This document shows, piece after piece, positions 17,343-26,306 of a DNA stretch of 64,000 nucleotides (position 1 is its first letter; every line of letters starts with the position of its first letter). The DNA lies in NCBI RefSeq assembly GCF_021379005.1, contig NZ_CP075171.1, forward strand, positions 4,774,001 through 4,838,000. The letters are read 5' to 3'. The position numbers and the translations under genes were made by a program. Origin of the DNA: Leptodesmis sichuanensis A121. GTDB taxonomy: Bacteria > Cyanobacteriota > Cyanobacteriia > Leptolyngbyales > Leptolyngbyaceae. The notes under the pieces are model-generated. The model saw nothing but the letters and a program-made list of their open reading frames with translations. It was not told the origin of the DNA and did no database searches.

Positions 17343-17795
17343 ATGCCCAACTTTTTTCAGTTTGAATCGGATTTTGTGGAGTCGCTGCGATGTATTCCAA
17401 TGCAGGTGCGGCTCAAGTTGGACACCTGTGGCATTAAGTTGAAGCTGCAGCAGTGGAACCAGTTTACCCAGGACGATCGCCTCAAGCTGGTAGAACTACC
17501 CTGCGAAACAGAGTCAGAGATTCAGGCTTATCGAGAGTTTCTGTGTAAGTTGGTACAACAGCGGACTGGCGCGATCGCCTCTGAACTTGCGATCGATCCC
17601 CAGCCCCCCTGGTTAGATGCCACCACGATTCCCCAGGATGTCTCTACAAAAGCTGCTGCTGTTGAGGTGAATTTGACCCTGGAGCAATGGGCCTCCCTGA
17701 CACCACTACAACGATTTGCTTTACTCAAGCTAAGTCGATCGGGGCACGAAAATCACAATTTTGTGCCTGCGCTGAGGGAGTTTCAGCTAATCTAA
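17343..17795 (+). CDS. narM: nitrate reductase-associated protein NarM
   Basis: 150 residues. The N-terminus FFQFESDFVESLRCIPMQVRLKLDTCGIKLKL is the hallmark of the nitrate-reductase-associated family (Nitr_red_assoc), which in Synechococcus is needed for making active nitrate reductase. The C-terminal LTLEQWASLTPLQRFALLKLSRSGHENHNFVPAL also fits. Soluble, normal length. It is not beside nar or nir genes in this window. The ATG at 17343 is the start expected for the family. Confidence 0.88.
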   Translation: MPNFFQFESDFVESLRCIPMQVRLKLDTCGIKLKLQQWNQFTQDDRLKLVELPCETESEIQAYREFLCKLVQQRTGAIASELAIDPQPPWLDATTIPQDVSTKAAAVEVNLTLEQWASLTPLQRFALLKLSRSGHENHNFVPALREFQLI

Positions 17796-18066
17796 AGGTT
17801 TGCGCCTTCACTAAACTTTTACACTATTTAGAATAGGAAAGGGGTCTTCTGCACTTCAGGGACTTTGCTACTGATCAGGTTTTCAGAGATTTCCTGGGAA
17901 AACTTCCGATCCGCAACCTCTGATCGTTTGTGTTTATTTTGAATCACTACATCTTGACAATTGACTGATCAGGCAAGATTGAGTTGAATCGTGACTATGG
18001 GGCGCTTGTGTATCCCCGCCAAGAGACTAACAAGCACCCGCTGTTCCTTACGGAAGCCATCATTAT

Positions 18067-18294
18067 ATGACATACAACACTGAGATCAATAACCTCCCAT
18101 CAAAGGTTAACTTATCTGACTGCGGCACGCCTACTTATAAGGATCGGCTCAAGCGCTGGGCGATCGTGCGTCTCTTTCCCAATCAACAACCCGTCATTGT
18201 GGCCCGATTCCGGAAACGCTCGGATGCCGATGGTCACTTGCAATTCTTGCAACAACAAATTCCAGACGGTCAGTTTCTGGTGATGTTTGATTGA
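18067..18294 (+). CDS. small hypothetical protein, 75 aa
   Basis: Complete ORF. The second half (DRLKRWAIVRLFPNQQPVIVARFRKRSDADGHLQFLQQQIPDGQFLVMFD) has the alternating pattern of a small beta-alpha-beta fold seen in many cyanobacterial short proteins. The 271 bp before it contain a TTGACA at 17957 that may be a -35 box with no strong -10. Family not assigned. Followed by ATGACAA/ATGACTG heptamer-like sequence. Confidence 0.65.
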   Translation: MTYNTEINNLPSKVNLSDCGTPTYKDRLKRWAIVRLFPNQQPVIVARFRKRSDADGHLQFLQQQIPDGQFLVMFD

Positions 18295-18433
18295 TGGACA
18301 ATGACAAATGACTGATGACTAAAGCGTTGGCCACATTCAAGGCATCCGGCCAACGCTCAAAGTCTTGAGAACAACCACGAGTGATTACTCGAAACATGAA
18401 AGGCTGCAGACAGGACGGAATCAGCCGATCGAG

Positions 18434-18916
18434 CTAATGAGGACTGGGGGCAGAGTAATATCCTAAAACTTCTTGTCCCCAGCGAACGAGGTTCTCTGAT
18501 CCTTCCATCATCAGTAAATAACGGCCCTGGCGTAAGTGATGCCGATAAATGCTGGCGGCGGTTCCTTCTCCCAACAAACCCAACACAGCCCCTATCGCAG
18601 ACCCAGTGACCACACTGAGTAAACTGGTAATGATCATAATGTGGGCGATATCCTGCTCTAGTCGCCCGAACAACACGGTGATCCCTGCGACTATAACCCC
18701 GATCGCCCCCGCCCCGATCGCGTAAACAAATGCCTTACGGATGATTATTTGCACTGGATTCATCAATCCCACTCGCTCAGGGCTGCTGTATCCCTGACCT
18801 ACGATCGCTAAATGCTCCGGAGAAATGCCATGATAATGCAGCAAACGATAGGCTTGAAACACAGTACTTTCGTCAGGAAAAATGACGATCGCCAGATAGC
18901 TAGAACGGCGACCCAT
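18434..18916 (-). CDS. membrane protein with general-stress-protein-like N-terminus
   Basis: 160 residues from the ATG at 18916 (MGRRSSYLAIVIFPDES); the frame is open to 19024, but the added residues look non-conserved. The N-terminus (YLAIVIFPDESTVFQAYRLLHYHGISPEHLAIVGQG) resembles the YflT-like general stress domain found before membrane glycine-rich segments. Two helices follow (FVYAIGAGAIGVIVAGITVLFG and a second from about ITSLLSVVTGSAIGAVLGLLG). Likely cytoplasmic-membrane protein of unknown role. Confidence 0.65.
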   Translation of the reverse strand: MGRRSSYLAIVIFPDESTVFQAYRLLHYHGISPEHLAIVGQGYSSPERVGLMNPVQIIIRKAFVYAIGAGAIGVIVAGITVLFGRLEQDIAHIMIITSLLSVVTGSAIGAVLGLLGEGTAASIYRHHLRQGRYLLMMEGSENLVRWGQEVLGYYSAPSPH

Positions 18917-19225
18917 CGCTGATTTTCTAAAAAGACGTCGAATCGACACAGAACTTGGGGGGATAGGGGAATAAGACCGCTTGTTGCATTCTAACCTTAG
19001 CGATTCCATCAACCCAATCGACAATTAGCGGATTTAACGATCTCTTTAGTGTCTTTCTTCGGAAACTCAAAATTCGACTTGGAGCGAATCCTGAAATCTA
19101 TTTTGCGCTTCTGAAAATCTCCCCCCAGTCAGACTCTCTGCAAACCAGGCCACTTGATCAGTTTTTTGCCAGCGTTATTCGATACCTTAGAGATAAGGTT
19201 CCATTACAAACATTGCTGTACTTTT

Positions 19226-19564
19226 ATGCCTCCACGTTGGCCGCGCCAGCCCGATCGCAACGATCCTGCCTACCGCAAACTCGATGACCGGATGACCTTT
19301 GCCACCCACGTCGCGTTGTTTGCAGCCGTCAATTCTGGCCTTTGGTTTTTCCGGCTTGCACCCCAGAAGCTTGGGGGACTCGCAACTCCAGGCGGACTTC
19401 CGGGAACTCCCTGGATCACCGTAGCCTGGGCACTATTCCTGCTGGCTCACGCGGTGTATGTATTTGCAATCGCCCAATATTCAGATTCAACTGCACCAGC
19501 AGCAACGGCAGGCAGTGGATTTGGCTCGAACGATCAACCCACTGCAAAATCTAAAAAATCTTGA
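19226..19564 (+). CDS. 2TM-domain protein
   Basis: 112 residues from the ATG at 19226 (MPPRWPRQPDRNDPAYRKLDDRM); the longer frame to 19154 adds unrelated residues. Two predicted membrane helices, FATHVALFAAVNSGLWFFR and WITVAWALFLLAHAVYVFA, with a charged N-terminus and a Ser/Lys-rich tail, fit the 2TM family. Function unknown. It is followed after 20 bp by the interrupted DUF3181 gene, which has its own AGGAG. Confidence 0.75.
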   Translation: MPPRWPRQPDRNDPAYRKLDDRMTFATHVALFAAVNSGLWFFRLAPQKLGGLATPGGLPGTPWITVAWALFLLAHAVYVFAIAQYSDSTAPAATAGSGFGSNDQPTAKSKKS

Positions 19565-19584
19565 GTGAATCAGGAGAATTTGTT

Positions 19585-19884
19585 ATGGCAAGCATCAGTT
19601 CCAGTGAAGCGATCGAAGCCCTGGCCGCCGATATTGGCGAAAATGTATATATCGACGTAGCCAAGTGGCACCTTTTTCTATCCAATGCCCACCTGCACAC
19701 CACCGTCGCCGAAAAACTCTACCCGCTCCTGAGTGGCAACAAACTGTCTGCAGATCAAGTCACCCAGGTGCTGCAAAGCATCCCTGTTAAATTGGGCGGC
19801 GGTAAGCGGGAAGTTCCCCTTGCCGACTTAATTCCCATGCAATGTATGGTCAACTTAATCAGCAATTCCAAATTCAGATTTTGA
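19585..19884 (+). pseudogene. DUF3181 gene, 5' part, truncated by an IS insertion
   Basis: From the ATG at 19585 the product follows the cyanobacterial DUF3181 family (EAIEALAADIGENVYIDVAKWHLFLSNAHLHTTVAEKLYPLL... LADLIPMQCMVNL). At 19860 the frame enters the insertion sequence and ends as ISNSKFRF. The missing end MDLLEEFQRKM is found on the far side of the IS at 21294-21329. Joining the two with one copy of the 9-bp duplication restores a 102-residue protein. The truncated product lacks only the last 11 residues and might still fold. Confidence 0.92.
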
Positions 19885-21286
19885 CAGGAAGAACAACTGA
19901 AGAGAGGATAGAGATTCCTACGCGAGAGCCGAAACATGGAGAGTCTGCCCCTGAGTTTTGCTGTGTTGCTGAGCTATCTACGTCAAGTCGTGGAACAGAT
20001 TGCTGACCCGCGACAGCCGAGCAATGGAACGCGCTACAAGCTGAGCGATGGGATTTTGGGGGCGTTTTCGGTGTTCTTCATGCAATGTGAATCGTTTCTA
20101 GAGCATCAGCGGCAGATGCAAAGTCAGCGGGGCAAAGACAACGCCCAAAGTTTGTTTGGGATTGCCCAGATTCCGAGTTCAGCGCAAATCCGCAATTTGT
20201 TGGATGAAGTGGCAGCGGTGGGATTGTTTGCCGTGTTTTTCCAGGTTTATGCCGCTTTGATGCGAGGGGGATATTTCAAATCCTATCAGCAATGGAATGG
20301 AGATTTGTTGGTGGCATTGGATGGCACGGAGTACTTCAAGTCGCAGAAGATTCACTGTCAGTACTGTTCGAGTCGAACCCACAAGAATGGCAAGGTCACT
20401 TACGTTCATCAGGCGATTTTGCCAGCGATTGTCGCGCCTGATCAACCGCAGGTGATTGCGTTAGTCCCAGAGTTTGTCACCCCGCAAGATGGGCATGAGA
20501 AGCAAGACTGTGAAGTGGCAGCCGCCAAACGGTGGATCAGCACTCATGCGGCTCGGTTTGGAACTCAAGGGATAACCCTGCTTGGAGATGACCTCTATAG
20601 CCATCAACCCCTGTGCGAACACTGCTTACAGCATCAACTCAGCTTTATTTTTACGTGTCTGCCACAGTCGCACCCTGCCCTCTACGACTGGCTGGGCTAT
20701 TTGGATGCCAACGGCGAAGTCAAAACCTTAGAACAAGCGCAGTGGAACAAACGCACGAAAGAAATTTATCGCTACCGCTATGTCAATCAAATTCCGCTGC
20801 GCGACACCCAACCTGCTTTGCAAGTCAACTGGTGTGAACTCACAGTGGTGCGCGAATCAGACGGCAAAGTCCTCTACACCAATGCCTGGGTGACTGACCA
20901 CGACCTGACTCCCGCAACGGTGCCCCACGTGGTCAGCGCTGGCAGAAGTCGGTGGAAGACTGAGAACGAAAATCATAACGTCCTCAAGACCAAGGGCTAT
21001 CATCTCGAACATAACTTTGGCCATGGTCAACACCATCTAGCTGCTACTCTGCTCACCCTCAATCTCTTGGCATTCCTCTTTCATACCGTCTTGCATCTCG
21101 TTGACCTCTCCTATCAGCAGATTCGCCACAAGCGAGGGACGCGCAGGGGCTTTTTCCAAGATATTTTGGCGCTCACCAAATACCTCTGGTTTGAAAGTTG
21201 GCAGCATCTCCTCAATTTCATGCTCTCTGATTCCCCGCCTGCTCAAACTGCTGATTCCTCTTAGCTTTTTGAATTTAGAATTGCTG
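19860..21286 (+). mobile_element. complete insertion sequence, 1427 bp
   Basis: Terminal inverted repeats of 17 bp with one mismatch (left CAGCAATTCCAAATTCA, right CAGCAATTCTAAATTCA as read inward) enclose one transposase gene. Flanks carry a perfect 9-bp direct repeat CAACTTAAT (19851-19859 and 21287-21295). It inserted into the 3' end of the DUF3181 gene. Intact ends, full-length transposase and an unmutated target duplication point to a recent insertion. Confidence 0.95.
19936..21264 (+). CDS. DDE transposase (IS4-like)
   Basis: 442 residues, uninterrupted. Catalytic candidates of the RNase H fold appear in order: Asp in LLVALDGTEYF, Asp in TLLGDDLYSH and Glu in RWKTENENHNVLKTKGYHLEHNFG, the last in the YREK-like helix typical of IS4-group enzymes. 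A CxxC pair (IHCQYCSSR) and QPLCEHCLQH add Cys residues of unknown role. The gene fills the element between its terminal repeats. Exact IS family was not determined. Confidence 0.92.
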   Translation: MESLPLSFAVLLSYLRQVVEQIADPRQPSNGTRYKLSDGILGAFSVFFMQCESFLEHQRQMQSQRGKDNAQSLFGIAQIPSSAQIRNLLDEVAAVGLFAVFFQVYAALMRGGYFKSYQQWNGDLLVALDGTEYFKSQKIHCQYCSSRTHKNGKVTYVHQAILPAIVAPDQPQVIALVPEFVTPQDGHEKQDCEVAAAKRWISTHAARFGTQGITLLGDDLYSHQPLCEHCLQHQLSFIFTCLPQSHPALYDWLGYLDANGEVKTLEQAQWNKRTKEIYRYRYVNQIPLRDTQPALQVNWCELTVVRESDGKVLYTNAWVTDHDLTPATVPHVVSAGRSRWKTENENHNVLKTKGYHLEHNFGHGQHHLAATLLTLNLLAFLFHTVLHLVDLSYQQIRHKRGTRRGFFQDILALTKYLWFESWQHLLNFMLSDSPPAQTADSS

Positions 21287-21293
21287 CAACTTA

Positions 21294-21329
21294 ATGGACT
21301 TGCTGGAAGAGTTTCAACGGAAGATGTGA
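21294..21329 (+). pseudogene. DUF3181 gene, 3' fragment beyond the IS
   Basis: Right after the second CAACTTAAT, the frame ATG GAC TTG CTG GAA GAG TTT CAA encodes MDLLEEFQRKM and then TGA at 21327-21329. This is the expected conserved C-terminus of the DUF3181 protein whose 5' part ends at 19859. The ATG uses the last two bases of the target duplication. Confidence 0.92.
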
Positions 21330-21367
21330 TGGTGAACGGGCCGTAGAAAGGTGGCGGCCCAACGGCT

Positions 21368-23053
21368 CTACGAGCGTCGATTCAGCTTTTGGCGGAGTCG
21401 ATCGACCAACAGGTTAACTTCCGGGAGTTTCAGTTGCCAGGCAAGCAGGCCAAAGACCAGGAATCCGGCTCCCCCTGCGATACACACTTGCAGGAGCAGA
21501 AGCCAGAAGCCGTGCTGTCCGAGTAGCTGTTCCAGACCCTGCAGCACTCCCCAGGCCGTAAACCCTGCGATCGTGCTAGCGCCTGCCAAGCCCACGGTTG
21601 GAATGGCCCACTCCCACAGGGGTAATCCATGTAAACGGCGATGTAAGAGGTATAACATCATCACCATTGACACAATATTGACACCTACAGTAGCCAGAAC
21701 CAGGCCCGGTGCGCCCAATGGTTTGACCAGTAGAAAATCCAGCAGGGCATTAAGAAAAATGTTGAACACACTGATGCGGAAGGGCGTATCGGCATCCTCC
21801 AGGGCATAGAAGACTCTCACCAAGACATCTCGCCCCAAGTAGAAGAACATACCCACGGCATAAGCCATGAGAACCAAAGCCGTCAGTTGGGCATCCTCCT
21901 TTGTAAAGGCGTAACGTTCATACACAACCCGCGAGATGGGTAATGCCAGGGCAATCATCAGCGCACTGATCGGCAGCATGGTGAGGGCAGTCATCAACAT
22001 TCCCTGGCGGATTCGCTGCTTCAGTGCTGGCCAGTCATTGGGATCGGTTAATCGGGAAAAAACGGGCAACAGGGGCACCAGAATCATATTGGAGAGAATA
22101 CCGAGCGGGGTTTGCACCAGCAGTCCGGCGTAACCCATTGCAGAAACTGCTGCCGCCGCATTGGGAATGAAGGAGGCAAAGAACAGATCAGTCCAGACGT
22201 TGATCTGCATCATGCCGGAGGAGAACGTGGCTGGCCCCATAATTTTGATCACTTCCTTCACCTCTGGTCGGTGGAAGTCAAAGCGGGGCCGCAAGCCTCC
22301 CAATCGCGATCGCCACTGGGCCGGAAGTTGCACTAACCATTGCAGTAAAGCGCCCGCCAATGTTGTCCAGGCCAGGACTGCACCGCCCAGCATGGCGTAT
22401 TCAGGCAAGATCATCTTAGGGCCGAGGTAGATCGCCAACCCGCCCAGGCCCAGCAATACCGTAATACTGGAAAACAAGGGACTGATGGAGGGCAACCAGT
22501 ATTGATCCGCCGCATTCAAGGTGCCAAAGCCGATGCCAATCAAGCCAGCCAAAACCGCCATTGGGGCCATGATTTTGAACTGTTGAATGGCAATCTCCCG
22601 TGTTTGCTGCAGCACCTGAAAATCCGCCGGAGAAATGCGAGCTGCTCTGGCTTGCGCTTCTGTAATAAACAAACCGGGGGCCACCAGATGCATCAGGGGA
22701 TCAGCAAAGATCACCATCCCGACCATGAGAATCAACAGCAAGCCCACGACCAGGGTTGTGATACTTTCCACGATCGGCGCGACTTCTTCCCGCTTCCGCT
22801 TTGCCAGCACACTGACGATCGCACTATGGAAGGGGCCATTAATTCCGCCCAGCAGAATTAACAGAAAGCCCGGAATTACATAGGCAAAGTTGAAGGCCCC
22901 ATAGGCTGGCCCCACCCCAAAGGCTGCCGCGATCGCCTGTTGCCGTACCAGGCCGAACAGCTTACTAATCAGGGTGGCGATCGCCACAATTCCGGCAATA
23001 CCCGTTAGAGAACGAGAAGGCTTTTTCGAGTCAGTCACAGAATCATTTCGCAA
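21368..23053 (-). CDS. murJ: lipid II flippase MurJ (MviN)
   Basis: 561 residues of almost continuous hydrophobic helices, about 14 membrane segments, typical for the MOP-superfamily flippase that moves lipid II across the inner membrane for peptidoglycan synthesis. Conserved start LTGIAGIVAIATLISKLFGLVRQQAIAAAFGVG, FNFAYVIPGFLLILLGGINGPFHSA and RVFYALEDADTPF are recognisable. The IS ends about 80 bp from its stop codon on the far side. Divergent from the next small membrane-protein gene over 121 bp. Confidence 0.93.
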   Translation of the reverse strand: MRNDSVTDSKKPSRSLTGIAGIVAIATLISKLFGLVRQQAIAAAFGVGPAYGAFNFAYVIPGFLLILLGGINGPFHSAIVSVLAKRKREEVAPIVESITTLVVGLLLILMVGMVIFADPLMHLVAPGLFITEAQARAARISPADFQVLQQTREIAIQQFKIMAPMAVLAGLIGIGFGTLNAADQYWLPSISPLFSSITVLLGLGGLAIYLGPKMILPEYAMLGGAVLAWTTLAGALLQWLVQLPAQWRSRLGGLRPRFDFHRPEVKEVIKIMGPATFSSGMMQINVWTDLFFASFIPNAAAAVSAMGYAGLLVQTPLGILSNMILVPLLPVFSRLTDPNDWPALKQRIRQGMLMTALTMLPISALMIALALPISRVVYERYAFTKEDAQLTALVLMAYAVGMFFYLGRDVLVRVFYALEDADTPFRISVFNIFLNALLDFLLVKPLGAPGLVLATVGVNIVSMVMMLYLLHRRLHGLPLWEWAIPTVGLAGASTIAGFTAWGVLQGLEQLLGQHGFWLLLLQVCIAGGAGFLVFGLLAWQLKLPEVNLLVDRLRQKLNRRS

Positions 23054-23174
23054 AACGGCTTCACTGATCGTAAGGGAAGAGGGAAAAGTTACAATACAAA
23101 GCTTTTATTTTCAGGTCGCGATCGCTTAGGATAACGACCATTACTTGTGATGCTGTACCCCCAGGAGGAGGCGC

Positions 23175-23747
23175 ATGAGCGTCGAGCAGACCACTCAACT
23201 GATTCAACTGATGCTTAATTCGATGTTGATGGGCGTTGTCTGTGCTCTTGTATTGGGGGGGCTGACCGCACGCCATAGTACCTTAAGTGAAGAAATTCAG
23301 GCATTGCAACAGGCGGGTGTTCAGGAAACCAACAGGGAAGCGGTTCGTAGCCAGGTTTCGCGGCGGCAACAGCGCTATTTTCATACCCGCTATCGGATCA
23401 TGGGTTATGGCGTGATGATGGCCTACTATGCGTTATTGTTCTCTATCTTGAGTGGGTTTCTACTGGCGCTGCGCGGATTATTCGGATGGGACTGGTTAGT
23501 TCCTGTTGCCCTGGCGCTGTTTGCGATCGGCATCTCTACTCTGCTGGTCGCGGTTGGCCTGACATTAATTGAATGGCACCTTTCTAATCGGCCTTTGTTG
23601 GATGAAGCGGGCAACCTGTTGAGTATGGGGCACATGGAACAACGGCATGGGCGATCGCGTCCAGTTTCTCGTCGGCCTGCTTTAGCCACCCGCCGCATTC
23701 GAGGATCCTCAGTACCAACCAACAATCACAGAATGAGAGTAGGTTAG
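23175..23747 (+). CDS. conserved membrane protein, 190 aa
   Basis: Strong AGGAGGA before the ATG. Three membrane segments: MLMGVVCALVLGGLTA near the N-terminus, and MMAYYALLFSILSGFLLALRG and LVPVALALFAIGISTLLVAVGLTLIEWHL in the second half, separated by a basic helical segment (SEEIQALQQAGVQETNREAVRSQVSRRQQRYFHTRYRI). The C-terminus is Arg/Ser-rich and probably disordered. The pattern is that of a cyanobacterial conserved protein of unknown function; I cannot name the family. Confidence 0.7.
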   Translation: MSVEQTTQLIQLMLNSMLMGVVCALVLGGLTARHSTLSEEIQALQQAGVQETNREAVRSQVSRRQQRYFHTRYRIMGYGVMMAYYALLFSILSGFLLALRGLFGWDWLVPVALALFAIGISTLLVAVGLTLIEWHLSNRPLLDEAGNLLSMGHMEQRHGRSRPVSRRPALATRRIRGSSVPTNNHRMRVG

Positions 23748-23810
23748 CTGGGAGGCGACGGAGACGACCCTTTAACAGGCGGCTTTCTGCAATCCAAAAT
23801 CTAAAATCCT

Positions 23811-25439
23811 CTACTGTTGCGGCTTTAATTGCTGCAATTCCTCCTCGGCGATCGCGTACCACACCTGACCAAAGGTTTTGGGATCCAGGGTTTTGCCCTT
23901 TTGATCAGGAAATAGTTCCCCGAAGCGGTTATTTGCCAATACATTCAGTTCTCGGCTATTGACACTGGCTCCGTTACCGGGAGCAATCCACTGTTCATAG
24001 TCGGAGCGCTGGTAGCTGCCTAACTTACTGCGGGTTTCAGCGCTCAGGCTGGCCAACTTCGTCTGTACCTCATTCGAGATCGCCCTCCACTCTTGTTGCA
24101 GGTCGGTCTGTTCTGCTGCCAATTTCTTTCCTTGTAAATCCGGATGCTTGGCATAAAACAATTCATCCGTTAGAGCCGCCAGAAACTGAGGGGGAATTTC
24201 TGCCTCTGCAGAGCCAGGGGATGACATCCCAGGCTCGCGAGTTGGCTGACGCTCGGGGATTGATTGTGCGGGACTGGGCGTGGAAGTTGAAGCAGAACTA
24301 TCAGTAGCCGCTGTTGGAGGAGAATTTGCCGCGATCGGTGACTCCGGAGAAGGCTTGAATGGCCAGTCTTTCTGCACCCAGGACAGAGCACGGAACGAAA
24401 TAACCGATACCAGGAGTGCCACACTGATCAGCAGGATGGCAGAGGCTTTCCAGTCGCCTGTGGTCTGGCGGTGGAACCGCTGGGGGAGGGAGCGTTTGGG
24501 AGGTGGGGAATGGGGTGGGGAAGAGGGGGCGAGTGGGGGAGAAGGTGGGGAAGGGATGGGGGAAGGACGGAGGGTGGGGGTGGTGAGGGTAAGGACAGGG
24601 GCGATGATGGGTTCCAGGGCTTTCAGGGTTTGTTTGGCGGAGGTGAAGCGTTTGTTGGGATGAGGATGCAACATCCGCTTGAGGATGTGAGCAAATTCGG
24701 GATATAGCTCGACCTGAGATTCCCAATCCTGGGTGCGATTCCACCAGGTTTGCCGCAGTTGAGGAGCCTGACCTGTGAGCAGGGCGATCGCGGTAGCCGC
24801 CAGCGCATACAAATCCGTGGCTGGAGAGACAACTCCAGCCTGCAACTGTTCGGGAGCAGCGTAGGGTTCCCGCACCAGGCTGACTTCTGGAGGCACCGGA
24901 TGTAAGGGCAGGCTGACGACCAGTTGCTTGACTAACCCAAAATCAATCAAGACCGGCAACTGATCCTGGTGGCGCAAGATCAGGTTTTCTGGACAAATAT
25001 TCTGGTGAATCAGCCCCATACGGTGCAAGTAGGTGAGCACGGGCAGCGTTTGCACCAGGATCTGCATCACTTCGGCCTGGGAAAAGGTACGCCCTGCTGC
25101 CACCAGTTCATTCAGCAAGGCACCATAACTTTTGCCTATGATATATTCCCGCACCAAATAGAGGCGCTGGTCATGCACAAACATGATGCGGAAATGGGGC
25201 AACTGAAGATGCTGCAACTGATAGAGTGCTGCCGCCTGTTGATGGAAACTCTGTCGTAGAAATTCCAGCAGGGCCGGATCCTGCGAAACGGGCACAAACT
25301 CTTGCAGCAGGCACAACTCATCAAAGCGCTTTTGATCGTGAGCCAGGTAGGTGAGACCAAACGGCCCCTGCCCTGCCAGCCCCACAACCACATAGCGATT
25401 ACAAACCAGTGTTCCAGGAACGAGAGGAGCGTATTGCAT
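23811..25439 (-). CDS. degenerate Ser/Thr kinase (predicted pseudokinase), membrane-anchored
   Basis: 542 residues. Kinase fold at 1-265: glycine loop GLAGQGPFGLTYLAHD, then LCLLQEFVP where the beta-3 Lys is Gln, catalytic loop LIHQNICPENLIL where HRD is HQN, intact DFG in VLIDFGLVK, and YAAPEQ. A Gln at the Lys position recurs in a cyanobacterial subfamily, but loss of the HRD Asp argues against phosphotransfer. Next comes a Pro/Ser-rich linker (about 280-330) coded by low-complexity purine/pyrimidine repeats, one membrane helix (ASAILLISVALLVSVISF), a disordered region and a C-terminal helical domain that should be extracytoplasmic. It follows the TspO-like gene by 87 bp on the same strand. 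Confidence 0.85.
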   Translation of the reverse strand: MQYAPLVPGTLVCNRYVVVGLAGQGPFGLTYLAHDQKRFDELCLLQEFVPVSQDPALLEFLRQSFHQQAAALYQLQHLQLPHFRIMFVHDQRLYLVREYIIGKSYGALLNELVAAGRTFSQAEVMQILVQTLPVLTYLHRMGLIHQNICPENLILRHQDQLPVLIDFGLVKQLVVSLPLHPVPPEVSLVREPYAAPEQLQAGVVSPATDLYALAATAIALLTGQAPQLRQTWWNRTQDWESQVELYPEFAHILKRMLHPHPNKRFTSAKQTLKALEPIIAPVLTLTTPTLRPSPIPSPPSPPLAPSSPPHSPPPKRSLPQRFHRQTTGDWKASAILLISVALLVSVISFRALSWVQKDWPFKPSPESPIAANSPPTAATDSSASTSTPSPAQSIPERQPTREPGMSSPGSAEAEIPPQFLAALTDELFYAKHPDLQGKKLAAEQTDLQQEWRAISNEVQTKLASLSAETRSKLGSYQRSDYEQWIAPGNGASVNSRELNVLANNRFGELFPDQKGKTLDPKTFGQVWYAIAEEELQQLKPQQ

Positions 25440-25526
25440 AAACCATCAACCCTCAGCCGAGCCAAACAAAAAAGGACTCTGGGCTGATCAGAGTTGACAA
25501 AATTATAGGACAGATGTACTAAAACG

Positions 25527-26306
25527 TCACTTGGTTCGTTGGAATTTGTCAACCAGCAGTAGTCCTACGATCGCCAGCGCCATCCCGCCTGCTGTCATCC
25601 AGATTGCAGAAACTGCCGATTGGCGTAGGGCGATCGCCACGTAAGCCCAGATAAACACCAGGCCAAACGCCCGATCCCGTCGCTGCCAGACAACCAGGCC
25701 AGCCACGATCGCGCCAATGACCAACATCATCACCGTCCAGGCGATCGCACTCAACCCCCAGCCAGTCCACCCGGAACTGTAGAGGGCACAGGCGACATTG
25801 ACGATCGTTGCGACCGCAATCCAGGCCAGGTAAACACTGAAGGGAATGCGCGCCAGCCATTTACGGTCTCGCGAGACTCGTTCCTCCCCCGTTCTCAGGT
25901 ACAGGTAAGCCCCGATGAGGGGCAGCAGAATCGCCAACATCGCCAGCACTGACCACCAGAACTGACGCAGGGTGAATAGATAGATCCAGGCCACCTGCGC
26001 GAGACAGGCCAGGATCAGCAGCACACTGACCCGACGGATGACCGGATCCTGACGTTGGGACAGGCGGAACTGATATAGACCGTAGGCAACCAGGCCGACA
26101 TAAATCAATCCCCAGATGGCAAAGGCGTAGTTAGCAGGCAAAATCAATACATCTTTCAGCAACGTATTGGCAATCTCGCCAACATTCTGGCCACCGGGCG
26201 GAAAAATGTTGGACAGGGTATTGATGATCAGAGTGGCGGCGATCGCCAGTAAAGTTGCGATGGCCAGCCCCAGCCCCGAATTGGAGTGATGAGTCGATGT
26301 TGTCAT
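25527..26306 (-). CDS. TspO/MBR-like tryptophan-rich membrane protein
   Basis: 259 residues, about seven hydrophobic helices. The signature PANYAFAIWGLIYVGLVAYGLYQ and Trp-rich segments (AWIYLFTLRQFWWS, RIPFSVYLAWIAVATIVN, YSSGWTGWGLSAIAWTVMM) match the long form of the tryptophan-rich sensory protein family. Classic TspO has five helices and binds porphyrins; this extended form is less understood. Its start overlaps the stop of the AAA ATPase gene by 4 bp (ATGA), implying coupled translation. Confidence 0.82.
   Translation of the reverse strand: MTTSTHHSNSGLGLAIATLLAIAATLIINTLSNIFPPGGQNVGEIANTLLKDVLILPANYAFAIWGLIYVGLVAYGLYQFRLSQRQDPVIRRVSVLLILACLAQVAWIYLFTLRQFWWSVLAMLAILLPLIGAYLYLRTGEERVSRDRKWLARIPFSVYLAWIAVATIVNVACALYSSGWTGWGLSAIAWTVMMLVIGAIVAGLVVWQRRDRAFGLVFIWAYVAIALRQSAVSAIWMTAGGMALAIVGLLLVDKFQRTK

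Noticed and set aside
17796-18066. Promoter for the small ORF at 18067
   Set aside because: TTGACA at 17957 lacks a credible -10 at 16-18 bp spacing, so I did not list it as a promoter.
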